DNA of 64,000 bases. Origin: Evernia prunastri. Its lineage: Eukaryota > Ascomycota > Lecanoromycetes > Lecanorales > Parmeliaceae. Under the pieces are notes generated by a model. That model was given only the letters and a program-made list of their open reading frames with translations, made no database searches and was not told the DNA's origin. The position numbers and the translations under genes are program-made. Numbering within the stretch: the stretch's first letter is position 1; each line of letters begins with the position of its first letter. Shown one piece after another: positions 10,393-22,373 of this stretch. The stretch spans positions 186,001 to 250,000 of the forward strand of contig NKYR01000035.1 in assembly GCA_003184365.1 (NCBI GenBank). The letters run 5' to 3'.

Positions 10393-11884
10393 ATGGCTGG
10401 CGGTGGCCCTATTCCTGTTCCGACGTCCGATCCAGACCAGAAAATCTTGAGCATTGCGGACCTGGAGAAGGCGGCATCGAAGAAACTTGAGAAGAGTGCA
10501 AGAGGTAACAGGCCAGTCTTTTATTGTGCACCTTTCTCGTAGTGTTCTCTTAATACTCAACCGCTCCGTCTTTTGTTTGCGATTGACTGAGCATGTTGGG
10601 AAGTTGTACTTGAAATGGCTCAAGCCTAGAGGATCTTTGAATGGGCTTGCGATTCTATATGGTAGATAGTCAGTCCAATGTCGTTGCGTAAGGGGCATCG
10701 AAATCTGCAGATTTGCTTCCTTGCTCTCTGTACCCGCTACATTAATTGACCGTTGATGTGATTCTAGATTTCTACAACTCCGGCTCGACGGACCAAGTCA
10801 CTATCCATGAGAACTCAACCGCCTTCAGAAGATACCGCTTGAGGCCGAGGGTGCTGGTTGACGTGTCCGGCGTCGACACTTCCACCAGCGCTTTTGGCCG
10901 CCCAATCTCATTCCCGCTCTCCGTCTCTCCCGCAGGCCTCCAGGCAATGGCTCACCCAGATGGGGAGCTGGCAACCAGTAGAGCATGTGCCAGAAAAGGG
11001 GTCAACATGGCAATCTCTTCATTCGCCAACTACAGCATCGAAGCCGTGAGGTCTGCTGGAATGGAAGTCGGAACGATAGACCACGCTATACAGTTGTATA
11101 CCATGCGCGACCGCGAGCTCGAAGAAAGTATAATAAGACAGGCAGAAGCGGCGGGCTGTAAGGCTGTATTCCTCACCGCTGATTCACCCGTTCTGGGTGT
11201 CCGTTACAATGAGTGGAGGAATGACTTCCGGACTCCCGACGGACTTGGATTTCCGGTCATCGGTTGGACTTCCCAGAAAGTCAGGTCGCAGAGTCACGAT
11301 TCAGGATTCGTAGCTTTCAACGATGACTCGCACAGTTGGGCGAGGGACATCCCGTGGTTGAAAGCGAGAACGAAGATGCAGATTTGGATCAAGGGCGTGC
11401 TGACTGCCGAAGACACCTTGTTGGCCGTGGAACACGGGTGTGCAGGGATCATCGTAAGCAATCATGGCGGCAGGCAGCTTGACGGTGTGATGCCTACTTT
11501 AGACGCCTTGCCAGAGTGCGTCGAGGCGGCGAAGGGCAGGATTGCAGTGCACATTGATGGTGGTTTCAGGAGTGGGACGGATATCTTCAAGGCATTGGCC
11601 CTTGGAGCGGACTGCTGTTGGGTGGGACGGCCTGCGATATGGGGGCTCGCAGTAAGCCTTCTTCCCCTCATCTTTGTCGCCTGAACGACACGCAACCCTA
11701 GCACTCGACTGATGTATCCCTTCCGATATAGTACGATGGAGAAGCAGGGGTAGATCTCATGCTTGAGACTATGCACAACGAATTCCGCCGGTGTATGCAA
11801 TTAACAGGCTGCAGGACTGTCAAAGACATTACGAAGGCTTGCTTGGCAAGACTTGACGCTGATGGGATGCTAAAGAGACTATGA
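10393..11884 (+). CDS. FMN-dependent 2-hydroxyacid dehydrogenase/oxidase (lactate oxidase-like)
   Basis: Three exons, 10393-10504, 10768-11651 and 11732-11884, encode 382 residues. The protein belongs to the FMN-dependent alpha-hydroxyacid oxidase family (glycolate oxidase, lactate oxidase, flavocytochrome b2 core) and lacks the cytochrome b5 domain. Visible landmarks in order: RPISFPLSVSPAGLQAMAHP near the N-terminus, the KGVLTAEDTLLAVEHGC strand, the active-site SNHGGRQLDG with catalytic His and Arg, and the phosphate-binding DGGFRSGTDIFKALALGAD followed by VGRPAIWGLA. The last exon supplies the C-terminal helices (GEAGVDLMLETMHNEF). Splicing restores SARDFYNSG and GLAYDGEAG. No targeting signal is clear, so a cytosolic enzyme is likely. 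The first intron is unusually long for this window (263 bp). Exact substrate (lactate, glycolate or another 2-hydroxyacid) cannot be decided. Confidence 0.85.
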
Positions 11885-12730
11885 TGCCGCTTTAGTATCA
11901 TGAGAGCGGAGGAGGCAGGATCTTAGTGATATATCGCGGTTTTGGGCCAGCCCAGGCCGGCTTGTCACCAATAGGTAGACGCTACCATAGCAAGAATACA
12001 ACCAAATATAATGAACAAGGCGCGGAAAGTCTGGCGTGTAAGTAGCCGAGAACTAGCCAGACCGAAAAGAAAGAAACCAAACCGAGATTCTCTACCACCA
12101 AGGTACATCAATGGAAGACAACAGTGACCCTAGTAGAGAAACTTGAGCTGGTGGATGGCAGTTTGATGGTCAAGGACTCTGTGATCTAGAGGACGGTTCG
12201 GGCAGGGATGAGGCCTTGGACCATCTCGCCGACAATATTCCTGTCGCTTTCAGTTAGATATCAACAATTGAATCAGATGTAGCATAATCTCGAGAGTATC
12301 ACTAAGTAAGGTGTCTGATGGGCTTGAGCAAGAACAACATGATAGTCATGACCCCAGTCCAGTCACACTACCACGCGAACGAAATTGAATCTTAGAATCA
12401 ACGTCCTTGATCACCGCTGCCCTTGACTGTGGTTTTCATCCTCCCCAAGAGCTAAAGGCGTGCTCGTGATTGTGCGCAATGACGATTGAAGGCAATAGCA
12501 GCTGGTCGGCTGCTGGATCGTTCAAGGTATTATTAACATGGTATCTGGTAGGCTAGCTTTTAATGGGCTGCCGAGACACATCTTTTGCAGAAGCAGAAAA
12601 CGAGAGCTCAGTGATGATTTTTCCTGTATCAGACTCCGCCCCATTTCGCCGGCCCTACGCTACCGAAAGCATACAGGAAAGTCAAACGTTGCGCATAGGG
12701 TACTCTCATGAACTCAATAGGAAAAAGAGC
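11885..12730. other. Non-coding stretch
   Basis: 846 bp between convergent genes. An open frame at 12563-12796 overlaps the end of the minus-strand secreted protein and shows no domain. I see nothing else. Confidence 0.4.
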
Positions 12731-13349
12731 TCAACGATCAAGATCTGGCGAGTGAACCCCGGAACTCTTATACAGATCCGCCACCCCCATCTCTGAACCG
12801 CTAGGCTCATCATACATTTTTACATGCGCCTCCTTATAAAGCCCCCGCTGTAACATCGCCTGCTCCACCCCGAGCACTATAGTGGCCAGATCGTCCCATT
12901 TGAGCCCCGGTACCATGGTCGAGTACGCCCGTATTTGGAGTCCGGTGTACAACGCCGGCGGCGTTTTGAAACTGTACGGGTCCGGAAACATGTAGACGTC
13001 GCCGTGTTTGGACATGGCGGCGTCCGCGGCGGAAAGACAGGCTTCGAGGGTGTCTCGCATGGCGGGGCCGCTGATGGGGTTGCCGGTGTAGATTATGATG
13101 GTGACTTGGGTTTGCGGGATGCTGTAGCGGATTATTTGGGAGGCGTTGAGGGGGTTGAGGTGCGTGGCGCTGGGGTTTTTGTCAGTACGGGGTGGTGCAT
13201 TTGTTGCAGGTGGGAAGCTGAGACTTCAACTGCAGTGCGATATCTTCTGAGGGTAGAGACAGGCTCAGTGGCTTCGTTGTTGGCACAGCTGCTAAGAGAC
13301 AGCTCAGCCACCCGAAGAGTAATAATTGCGCCAGGTAAGCCTTGAACAT
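12731..13349 (-). CDS. Small putative secreted protein, unknown function
   Basis: I do not recognise this gene. The proposed model has exons 13225-13349 and 12731-13169, giving 187 residues. The N-terminus MFKAYLAQLLLFGWLSCLLA is a good secretion signal. The first frame stops soon after, and a frame with continuous coding character (ATHLNPLNASQIIRYSIPQ, then VTIIIYTGNPISGPAMRD) takes over beyond a TACTGAC branch-like site and a CCCCAG acceptor. The donor is weak: either GTCTCA (used here, 55 bp intron) or GTTGAA six bases upstream, both keeping phase. The mature part contains SAADAAMSKHGDVYMFPDPY, one N-glycosylation site and few cysteines. A shorter start at the internal Met (13060) would give 109 residues without a signal. 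Family unknown; secretion is inferred. Confidence 0.5.
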
Positions 13350-14237
13350 CCTGTTCCGCTTGAGGAATGTTTGAGAATACTCCTCGACATTAAGGCCATG
13401 GTGTGGACAGAAATCATCGCGGCAGACCTCGTTGCTTATATCACCTAAAGAGAAGTCGCTTCTATGATCGTCAGATTCTAGATGCTATGCGCTTGAGGAA
13501 AAGACGGCGTATGCAGGGACAGTACCCCCACGATGTTGACAGATGCGCTTATACACACACTGCGGGGAACCTCTAACGTGGGGTATCTGTGGAGAGTGCA
13601 GTCCGTTTGCTGGCGGCCGATTTTTTCCGCTCCGAGTATTTACTCGCCAAGCTGTAGTTTCGACGAGTCCTATTAGGCGCGGAAGGGTTGAAAGGTGGAG
13701 ACAATCGAGATTTGCGAGAATTGAGCCCTGCAAAGTCATGTGGGAGCATCAGCGGGTTTCTTTGGTAGTTCCAGTGCTGACATACTAAATCAATTTAAAG
13801 CCTCAGCCATATCCGCGCCAAGGATTGTGGATTGCTCTGCCGGCGGCATTGGGAGCAAATATTTTGTCTTTGAAACCGCCGTGGTTCTTTCGGACATCTG
13901 GCTGTGGAATATGATCACCATTGGCCGTGACTAAGTCGTTTGCGGATGGCTCATCAATAAAGTGTCAACGGTATCGTGATGGTGGTCGGAAGAGGATTTT
14001 CCAACATAATTATTGCTTGTCGAGACCGGAGGAAAAACACAAGGAAAACGAAGGACAGGATGAAGGAAAAGATGTTATCAAGTTCGCCCATGCCAGGACC
14101 GCCAAAGGCCATCATCAATTTCCTGGGGGGACGGAAGTATCTCAGATTGAAGGGACGTCCAACGCATGTTAGGTGCAGACGAGGCTCGCTTTGCGTATCT
14201 TGAAGCGAAGGCTAGAGGCAGAGGTAGATCAATTGAT
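13350..14237. other. Non-coding stretch
   Basis: 888 bp upstream of the secreted protein and downstream of the chitinase. Short open frames here overlap on both strands without domains. No gene is supported. Confidence 0.4.
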
Positions 14238-15608
14238 TCACAATTCATCTTTGAGAAGTGAATTTGGAAGAGGCTCAGACATGGTATCCAAATACTCGCT
14301 TTGATTCCCGTTTGCAAAGTTTTTCATCTGAGCAGTCAGTTGCTTGAGATGCGTGAAGTAATCAGCATCCTCGCCTAAACCCCAAGCAAATGCACCTCCC
14401 AGGCCCTTCTTTTCCATGATGGCTGGGAACTTCTTAGCTATAATATCCGGCGTGTCCCAGCTCCACCAAAGGTTTTCCTCGGAGTCCCAGTAATAGTGGC
14501 CTCCATAATTGCTATCGTAGTCGCCGTGCTCCATGGCTCTCTTGTACGAGGCAGACACTTCCTCGGGGACAGGATCGTGCCATGCAAAAGCACCGGCTTG
14601 GCCAAGGTCGGCACCCGTTAAGGGGTCTTCCATCAAGCTTGTCTTGCAGCCAATGGGATTGTTATGACATCCGCCATGAGAATCAGTCTTGTACCATTTG
14701 ATATAAAACGCAAAACCTAGATTCATCTTCTCTCGCAGGACGCCCCTCTCCTCGTAAGCTTGGATAGCGCCAAGAGATAGCTCGATGCCGGTATGATGTT
14801 TGGTCACGTTGTCTCTCCTGTTCATTAGATCATAGGTCATGACATTGAAGAAGTCCAGAGAAGAGCTGATTCTCGGTATCTGGGTCTTCGTGAAGGCAAG
14901 CATGTCTCTTGGAAGTCCTGGTACAGCAGCCGACATGAGCTTCTTAGGACCCAGAGCGGAACGAATCTCTGAGAGCAGCAATGGATAGACTTCGATCTCC
15001 CAGGCTTTCTCTGAATTTGGAACTCGTTTGTAATCCTCGCCGTTCCCACTGTCTTAGGTTCAGTGATATGCAAATTGCTAACGACAAATAGCGCAGATCA
15101 TGCTTATGAGAGTGGTCACTAACCCCGGGTATTCCCAGTCGATGTCAACACCTAAACAAAAATCAGAAGACGATCACCGAATTTTAACGCGTTCAGCTTA
15201 CCATCTGCGCCAGTAGCGTCCAACATTAGTTTTACGTTGCGCGCAAATAGCTTGCGACTATTGTCCGTCGCTGCTGCGATGCTGAAGCCTGCTGTATCGC
15301 CCCAGCCTCCAATGGCTACCATCATAGCCGTTCCATCAGAGAAACGCGAACGAGCTGCCTCGATCGTGGTAAAAAGAGGCCATGATGATGGTTGCACTTG
15401 ATTGAATGTCGCAGGGCTCATAAATGCCAGAGCCACGTGTGTAATGTCAGATACAAGCGATCTGTCAGGCACAACATTATGCTGTCTATTCTATTGTGAG
15501 CAGAGCCCATAAGCACGAGAACGAGTTCACGAACCCAGTAAGATACATGATATATCTAGAGCTAGCGATATGAGCCATCGCCATGAGGGAAAAGAGGCAC
15601 ATGAACAT
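14238..15608 (-). CDS. Glycoside hydrolase family 18 chitinase
   Basis: Four exons, 15535-15608, 15202-15485, 15124-15151 and 14238-15048, give 398 residues. GH18 enzymes hydrolyse chitin by substrate-assisted catalysis. The catalytic DxxDxDxE signature is intact as DGVDIDWEYPG, assembled across two introns, with the 28 bp exon 3 carrying most of it. Other landmarks are DITHVALAFMSPATF (strand 2), MMVAIGGWGDTAGFS (the SxGG-like strand), FFNVMTYDLMNRRDN (strand 6) and YYWDSEENLWWSWDTPD near the C-terminal barrel. A short hydrophobic N-terminus (MFMCLFSLMAMAHIASS) suggests secretion. There is no obvious chitin-binding module or GPI signal. The first intron (49 bp) is required because the second exon continues YLTG-QHNVVPDRSLVSD in phase. 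A second in-frame ATG lies two codons downstream of the first. Confidence 0.9.
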
Positions 15609-17705
15609 TCTGAGGCTTGCGGTTGATGGTAGAAGAAGAGTCCTGTATTATAGCTTCTAGAGGGTACCCAGTCAACGGGGCAGTTCTCGAAAATGCTATT
15701 ACTGTATGCAGACTTAGCGAAAGGAAGATCAGACACGTAGAGGGATGAAGTCAACTCGGGAATATCCGTTCCCGCTGGAGTAAAAATACGAATCAAGCGA
15801 TGTTGGTAAGGGGCTGCATCTGTCGTTGTCGCTCAGACAGATCACAATCGGTATTTCCGGTGTCAAATGTATTCTTTTATTTCTGGAAACGCGACAGTGA
15901 CAGTGCTGGGTCTTACATCTCTCGTATGGTGAACGTATCATGAACATCAAAATTCAGCCAACCTTCTCTAAGCCTTTTCACGCTTAAAGTAGACACAGAT
16001 AATAATAGGAAGCACCATGACATCAGTCGTGACGTCATATGAGGTCCGACCGTGAGTAAATAACGCGTCTCATCTGTGAAACAGCACTGAGCAGAACATT
16101 CTTTTATAATTGCAGATTCCTATCGCAATCATTTGCATCACAGAAACCTCTTGGTCTTGCGCCCCAGCCCGTTGGTTACTTGTGATGCCAATACGTCAAA
16201 GCAGCCCAGTTCGAAGGCGACCAGAAATCCCAAGAAGGCCGCAAAGAATGAGGAAGGCCTTGTGGGTTCTTACGAGTCTCAAACGCTACCACCATCATCA
16301 ATGAAGCCACTTCTGCGAACTCAGAGTCCGCATGCAACTATCTTATCCTGACCACATTGAACGACAGCACGGATTCCACCATAACCCTTCTCCTTTTCGT
16401 GTCACTATATCTAACTTTCGAAATACTTCACGATATGCTTCAGACATCTTTCGACTGAATCGACAATCATATGCATATCTTCAACATCTCGCTCGTCGAT
16501 GATCAAGCCGGATTTATAAGTCCCGTCTCTCGCCTCTCCCTTTATACAGATCCAAGCGACTTACATCTTATATATCTGACGTTGATACTTGAGTCTTGCA
16601 AGCCAGAAGGCTGACAGGAGAGATGGTAATTGACTACTGGTCGTTCGTCCTTACACCGTGTAATCATCCACGCCACATGGTCAGAGCCGCCTCTCGAAGC
16701 GTACCAGCGATACCAGGAACGCTGGAATCGACGCTCCGGCCCCCTAAATAAGGCTGAACTTTCACATACATATATGCATATATGTACACAGGATCCGTCA
16801 AAAGCTCTGGGATCTATAAAGTCGTAAAGAATAGCGTCACGGGGCACGGGCCATATCGGCACACAATGGTGTGGTCGTGGCAAGACCTTCAACGAGCGGT
16901 TTTTCAAGCACGCTTGGAACTTGTCGGATGCCGCTGAAGTCATTATTAAAATAGATAAGTTCGACACTTGGGCACAGATTTTGATTTGACGAATAAGTTA
17001 TAGTGGATTTGTGAATGAAGAGCAGCGCTTTTGTACTTTGTCTTGACAGCCTAGATCCAAGTAAGTAAGTAACAGCAGTGGATTGCATTTCACTAGGCTA
17101 CGAATTCCCATAAGTAGGTTCGAAAGTTCAAATACGGGTAGTCTTCTATCAATTTTGACCTCACGAAATCGCTGCAAACAGGCGGGCAAGGATATATCTT
17201 GTCTAGCGTAGCGTAGCCATCTCTTGAATGGTATTTTCGTGCAATGAGAGAAGACAAAACACGGATCTTAGAAATTCGGCTCATGGGGTTCTATTTCACG
17301 CTGTGGGAGTTTGATTGCCAAGTCCGTGGTAAAGACGATGGAGCAAAAAGTCAAGCGTGGAGCGAGGATTTATCCCGGCGAGGATTTCCAAGCTCCTTCG
17401 AGTTGATCGAAGATGTATGCTTCATTTGCAAAGAGGGCTATTGGAATATGAAAAAAGTAAAGATGGGGAGCTTCTAAGATTAGCCTTCATCGGGAATGAT
17501 GCCCGTATGGAATGGGTTTCACAATGCGTGACCTCGGCTCCATCCTCTTACGACAGAATCATATTTCTACTGCATATTTGTGGGCTAAATCTGATTGCTT
17601 CAGCAACTTTTACTTCGTCCGCTCTTGTTGCTATTGTTATCTCAAAACTTAGCATTCTATCTCTCCCTGATGCTCGGTCGACGTTCAAATGGAGGATGTT
17701 GGCTG
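15609..17705. other. Long non-coding stretch
   Basis: 2.1 kb with scattered short open frames on both strands, none with domain similarity or splice-supported continuity. It contains one perfect AT-rich palindrome, listed separately. Confidence 0.4.
16767..16786. repeat. Perfect 20 bp palindrome
   Basis: TACATATATGCATATATGTA is identical to its reverse complement. It lies in non-coding DNA and could form a cruciform; no function is evident. Confidence 0.9.
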
Positions 17706-19176
17706 TCAGAGCTGACCATCTGACCTGTGCTTCGACCGGATGACGGACTCAGATTGCCCGGTGCGAAAGAGACTCATGACATCCCAGTATCCAGTGCGAA
17801 GGGTAGATGCTGTGGGGGTTGTTTCGGGCTGTCGAAATGCTTTCCACCATTTTGTGCCACCGGAGCTGCTCTGCTTGGCGTTACTGGTCTCAGACCGCGT
17901 GTGTGGTAGGACGGATTCCGTTGATAGTCCAAGCTCGGCATCTCGAGCAGAGGAGTCGGTTGCGCTTGTCTCTGTGGAGCGATCGTTGTTTCTGTGAGGT
18001 TGCTGATCCAGATCTGCTATCTCCTCGGATTGTCTGTCCCCTTCTATCACAGTGGCTATTCCCGTGAGCGTTGCACTCGGGATCTGTGGGAGCCCGTTGG
18101 TTTCGTGGTCATCGTGGAGATCGGGGAGAGGACGTCGACGCAAAACCCTCCTCTCCTTCTCGCTCGGTGAGTATCTGTGCTGTCTTGGTGCGGGAGACTT
18201 GGCTGAATGCTGAATGAAGAGCGATCGAAAAGCAGAGACGGACATCATGAGGACTGCGATACTGCACTCTTGTTGCTGCCAGAATGCCAGCCAGACTATA
18301 TCAACGGTATCGCTGCCTCTTAGTCTTATGCCGGCGATTCTTACTATCGTCACTATCACCATAAAGCATGAAAGACAAAGCGAGAATCCTAAACCGATCT
18401 TTTGGCGGACGCTAATGCGGACCTTCCAAAGTATGCTGACAGGTAGGGATAAGACAAGAAGGTCACTCATGATATCCATAGCTGTTGTGATCGCAGTGTC
18501 CCGTACAGTCCGATGTTCTGCGGATAGTCCTGCACACGCTATTAGTATAAGACTAGCGTCAGCTGACTATTCAACCCAGTCCATTTGATGATCTTTACTA
18601 CTCACAAAGAAGAAGGCCTTCAGCAGTGAAGTATGGGCAAGTTAACCACGAAGCGGCCATGCTGACAACTCCAGCAACGATAGTAAGTGTGATAGCAAAC
18701 CACCACCATATGTTCAGGTTTCGTAAACGAGAGATCAGCCGGCGAAAAAAGAATAGAAAGGCCAATTTGACTGAGAAAATAACGAGCCACCAGAGAGTTG
18801 TTGCAGCGTTCTCCTGTTTTGAAATTCGTGGTATCTCTTCAAGCACCTCGAATGCCAAGTCATCTTCGAAGCCATGGAGCACTAATTGAAGCATAGCGTA
18901 CTGAGCTGTCAGCGTGACGTACGCCAGGCCCGTGGCGGCGCAGAGGCACACGACTGCGAAGAGCAAAATAAAATCCTCGACATGGACTTTCATTCTGGCG
19001 CGAAAACAGATATAGCTTCGGATGATGAAAGCGATTATAGCAAGACCAAACAAGGCTCCTGTGACCCCCTGACGCAAGATCAATCAGACGACTAGATACT
19101 TGACTGAGTGGACAATTCTTGATCTTACCTTATTTGCAGTGATGGGCACCTGCGAGGAGTTTCCCGCCTGAGGCAT
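17706..19176 (-). CDS. Pth11/rhodopsin-domain-like integral membrane protein
   Basis: Three exons, 19129-19176, 18606-19068 and 17706-18538, give 447 residues. The protein has the layout of the large fungal rhodopsin-domain/Pth11-like family: a short polar N-terminus (MPQAGNSSQVPITANK), helix 1 (ALFGLAIIAFIIRSYICF), a conserved VHVEDFILLFAVVCL stretch, a cytoplasmic RRLISRLRNL loop, further helices including WWWFAITLTIVAGVVSMAAS, then RDTAITTAMDIMSDLLVLSL and a final helix pair around residues 235-275. The last 170 residues are hydrophilic, serine- and arginine-rich and presumably cytoplasmic. Intron 2 (67 bp, GTGAGT...TAATAG) restores LLLSCAGLSAEHRTVRD. No CFEM domain is present. Some family members act as surface sensors; ligand and role here are unknown. 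Confidence 0.8.
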
Positions 19177-20716
19177 TGTGTGCTCGTACGACAGCGTAAT
19201 GAGAGATTAGTTCCCAGTGGAACGACTTGAGAGATCACTCCAGGGCTGAAGTGATATAAGAGTATAAATACCAGGGTATAGCCTCGCTAGGGACGAACCT
19301 GAGAAGGCTATCGCGGCAATGAGCTGAGCCGCTCCCCATATCGCTCGAATGGGGATAGAAATTGCAGCTCAGGATGCAAAGCGTTGCATAGATTTTAGTA
19401 GCCACATCTTTGCAGACACGTTGCTGCACTGATATCGTCAGCTGATGTAATGCATGCATTGTACTCCGCAGGCGCTGGTTGATGTCCAGAAAAATCGCGC
19501 AACTGTACTTCGAGTCTTGGTGGGTAGTCTGATGATGGAGCTGAGTGTCGTGCCGTAGGCAACTATCTGTATACAACGTGCACTCGGGCATCAATCCGCA
19601 CCCATAATTATTGACAATGCGGCAAAGTCGAGGACACGTGTGCAATGACAAGCCACTGATATGTATGAACGCCTTCGTTTCGCTTTTGCTTTCAGCTCGG
19701 GCTTACAGCATGATGATCTGCAGGAGAAACATAGTCTTACCAAGCAAACCGGGGTCGAGGCTGACTCAAGCACAAAATCTCAATTCCTCATGATGTGCGG
19801 CTGGTAGCAAGCTCTGAAACTTAGCATTTGGTGGACCCAGGATTTATTGTCATTGTCCTTGGGGTTGTTGAATTCTGTACCGGCTTTATGTTTTGGCAGG
19901 AATCCTCAAGGCTAGGATCGGCTGTACAAGGAATTCGACCACTACCTTATCACAATTGTATTGAATCGTGAGAGGTAGAATAGAGAATACTTCCACTCTT
20001 TTTCCCCCTTTTTTTTTTTTTTTTTAAATAATACGCCTCTCTAAGGAGTACAAGTATGAGTACTGCGAGGGGAAGCCTGGTGATCGTCAGCTGCGCCCCC
20101 TCGCTGCCTCGCTCACTCATGCATGCACGGCTAATGGATTCCCTCGGTTATGTAGATTAGTAGCGCTTGGCGTGAACTCAAAATCCTGCTGCTACTTCCA
20201 TGGAATTTCATTAACCCTTCTACCTATTCACGATCCTGATTCTCCCGAAGAAGTAAGTACGTACCTGCTTCATCTTCAATCCCCTTTCATGCAAGGACCA
20301 ACCACACCATCAGGCTGTGCAAACAGTGCACGTAAAGTCGTCTTGCTCACACTGCCCAGCATTTCATAAGGAATCCACGGATGCGCCGACCATACAGCCT
20401 TTCATTTAATTCATATTGGTCTTCGATATCGCATCTCTTCACAATTCCACCTAGCTGGATAGTACTTTTCTGGAGGTGCTGGAAGTGCAACGAATCGGCA
20501 GACCAATCGTCATCCTCAGTACATATCTTTCTCAAAAGACTACCTGGATATTGTGTGTACCAGCGCTTGGTTTCCACATCAACGTCAGCGACACGAGCGA
20601 CTCTCAACAAGATCTCGCCAAGTGTGCACTAATCGCCTCCCCATTCCCAAGAAGCACCTAGTACTCATCAGCTTCGGTTGAGAGTTATTTTCAACTCTCC
20701 TGTTGACCATTTAATA
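19177..20716. other. Non-coding stretch between divergent genes
   Basis: 1.54 kb between the membrane protein and the P450, which are transcribed away from each other. It contains a T-rich run at about 20005-20025. Several short open frames have no domain. Both promoters should lie here. Confidence 0.4.
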
Positions 20717-22373
20717 ATGGAGAGTGGCCTCAAAAGCTTCTTGATGCTCTTCTTGGCGGCAGTAGCCGCTGCCACTTGGTATGCATTTGGTCACTTCTAT
20801 GGTCCAAGGGTTTCTGCCAAAAAGGCCCAAAAGGAGCCTCCCTTGTTTCCTCATCCTATACCCTACGTTGGCCATATACTAGGACTTCTACGACATGGTA
20901 CGAGGTACTATGAGATGACAAGGTCGATCGCTCCGTTGCTGTCAATAGCGGAAGAGCTCTCTGCTAATCACTCATGCAACGCAGTGCGGCGTGCAAGCTT
21001 CCCATCTACACTCTGAATATGCTGAATGGCAAGGTCTATGTTGTCCCCTCTCCCGACCTGGTCAACGCCGTCAACCGTAACTCCAAAAAAATAGCGTTCA
21101 ACCCGTTTGTTGCCATGCTTGGGAAGCGTATCACGGGCCATGATGAAGATACAAGTCGAATAGTCCAGCACAACCTGAACGGAGAACATGGCCCGGGCTA
21201 CGTCATCGATGTCCACGACCGTATAGTAGCTTCCTTGGCACCGGGTATGGATTTGCAACAAACAACAAAGGCGATGCTATCACACCTTTCAGTCTACCTT
21301 GAGGCAATCACCACAGATGTAGAGCTTGATCTGTTTCTGTGGATACGTAACACGGTCACGCTATGTAGCACTAGAGCGCTCTATGGGAGCCAGAATCCAT
21401 TCGATAAAGATCCAAAATTCGTAAATTCGTTTTGGTAAGAATGAGCAAGGTGCAAGTTCACATGCTGTTAAAGACATAGGCCAATACCATTTCTAGGGAA
21501 TTCGATCACGCTCTTAATCTGCTGATAGTGGACGTTCTACCCAGCATATTCGCGCCCAAAGGTAATCGTGCCCGTAAGGAGCTTGGTGCTGCCTTCCAGC
21601 AATATTTCGAGAACTACAATCCCACACAGAGCGCTGCAATGATACAGGGTCGACATTCCGCGAATACCCGATACGGCATATCGCCTTTCAACCAAGGCCG
21701 CCTTGAAGTAGGCACGCTGATTGGGATACTCGCTAACACCGTCCCCGCGATGTTTTACGCCCTTGTGCATATCTACTCTGATCCACGGCTGACCACAGAT
21801 ATCCGCAAGGAGCTAGAGACTTCGGGCTTTGTGGGTACGCCAGAGGGTATAAGTCAGAACCCAGGTCTTCTCGCCATGCCAGAAACTTGCCCTCTACTTT
21901 ACTCCACCTGGCAAGAGGTCCTTCGCGTCCATGCCTTAGGCGCTGGCTCACGATACATCCTCGAAGACGTTATGCTAGACGACGCTTTCTTCCTCCGCAA
22001 AGGCATGGTCGTTCAAATGCCCATGGCAGTCATGCACAATGACGCTGCAGCCTGGGGCGAAGACGTCAAAGTTTTCCAACCAAGGCGGTTCCTCAAGCAG
22101 AATTCCGTGGGCAAAGGAGGATTCAAGTCGAGCTTCACGGCCTACCGACCCTTTGGTGGAGGCGCCTCGTTATGTCCGGGGCGGCACTTTGTGACCTTGG
22201 AGGCTATGGCGTTGACGGCCTGCATGCTGTCGAGGTTTGAGCTGGTACCTTTAGATGGACAGTGGAAGGTTCCTCGCCAGAAGCAGGAGAGTTTGGCTAC
22301 TAATGTCTTTCCTCCGGAGAAGGATTTCAGGGTTAAGGTTGTAGTAAGAAAGGGCCTTGGAACGGCAGAATGA
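20717..22373 (+). CDS. Cytochrome P450, CYP7/CYP8-like
   Basis: Three exons, 20717-20922, 20985-21434 and 21497-22373, give 510 residues. An N-terminal membrane anchor (LKSFLMLFLAAVAAATWYAF) is followed by a proline-rich hinge and YVGHILGLLRHGTRYYEM. The I-helix region reads GILANTVPAMFYALV; an Asn-Thr-Val-Pro-Ala sequence instead of the usual acid-threonine pair is characteristic of CYP7/CYP8-type enzymes. The K-helix ExxR is EVLR, and the haem loop FGGGASLCPGRHF is complete with its cysteine ligand. Intron junctions restore YYEMTSAACKLPIYTL and NSFWEFDHALN. The first donor (GTCGAT) is weak, but a CTAATC branch and phase support it. Likely an ER-bound oxygenase or isomerase-type P450 acting on a sterol- or lipid-like substrate; the substrate is inference. 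No neighbouring biosynthetic core gene is present. Confidence 0.88.

Noticed and set aside
10393..22373. Secondary-metabolite gene cluster (dehydrogenase, chitinase, P450)
   Set aside because: No core synthase, transferase or cluster regulator is present and the genes are separated by long non-coding DNA in mixed orientation.
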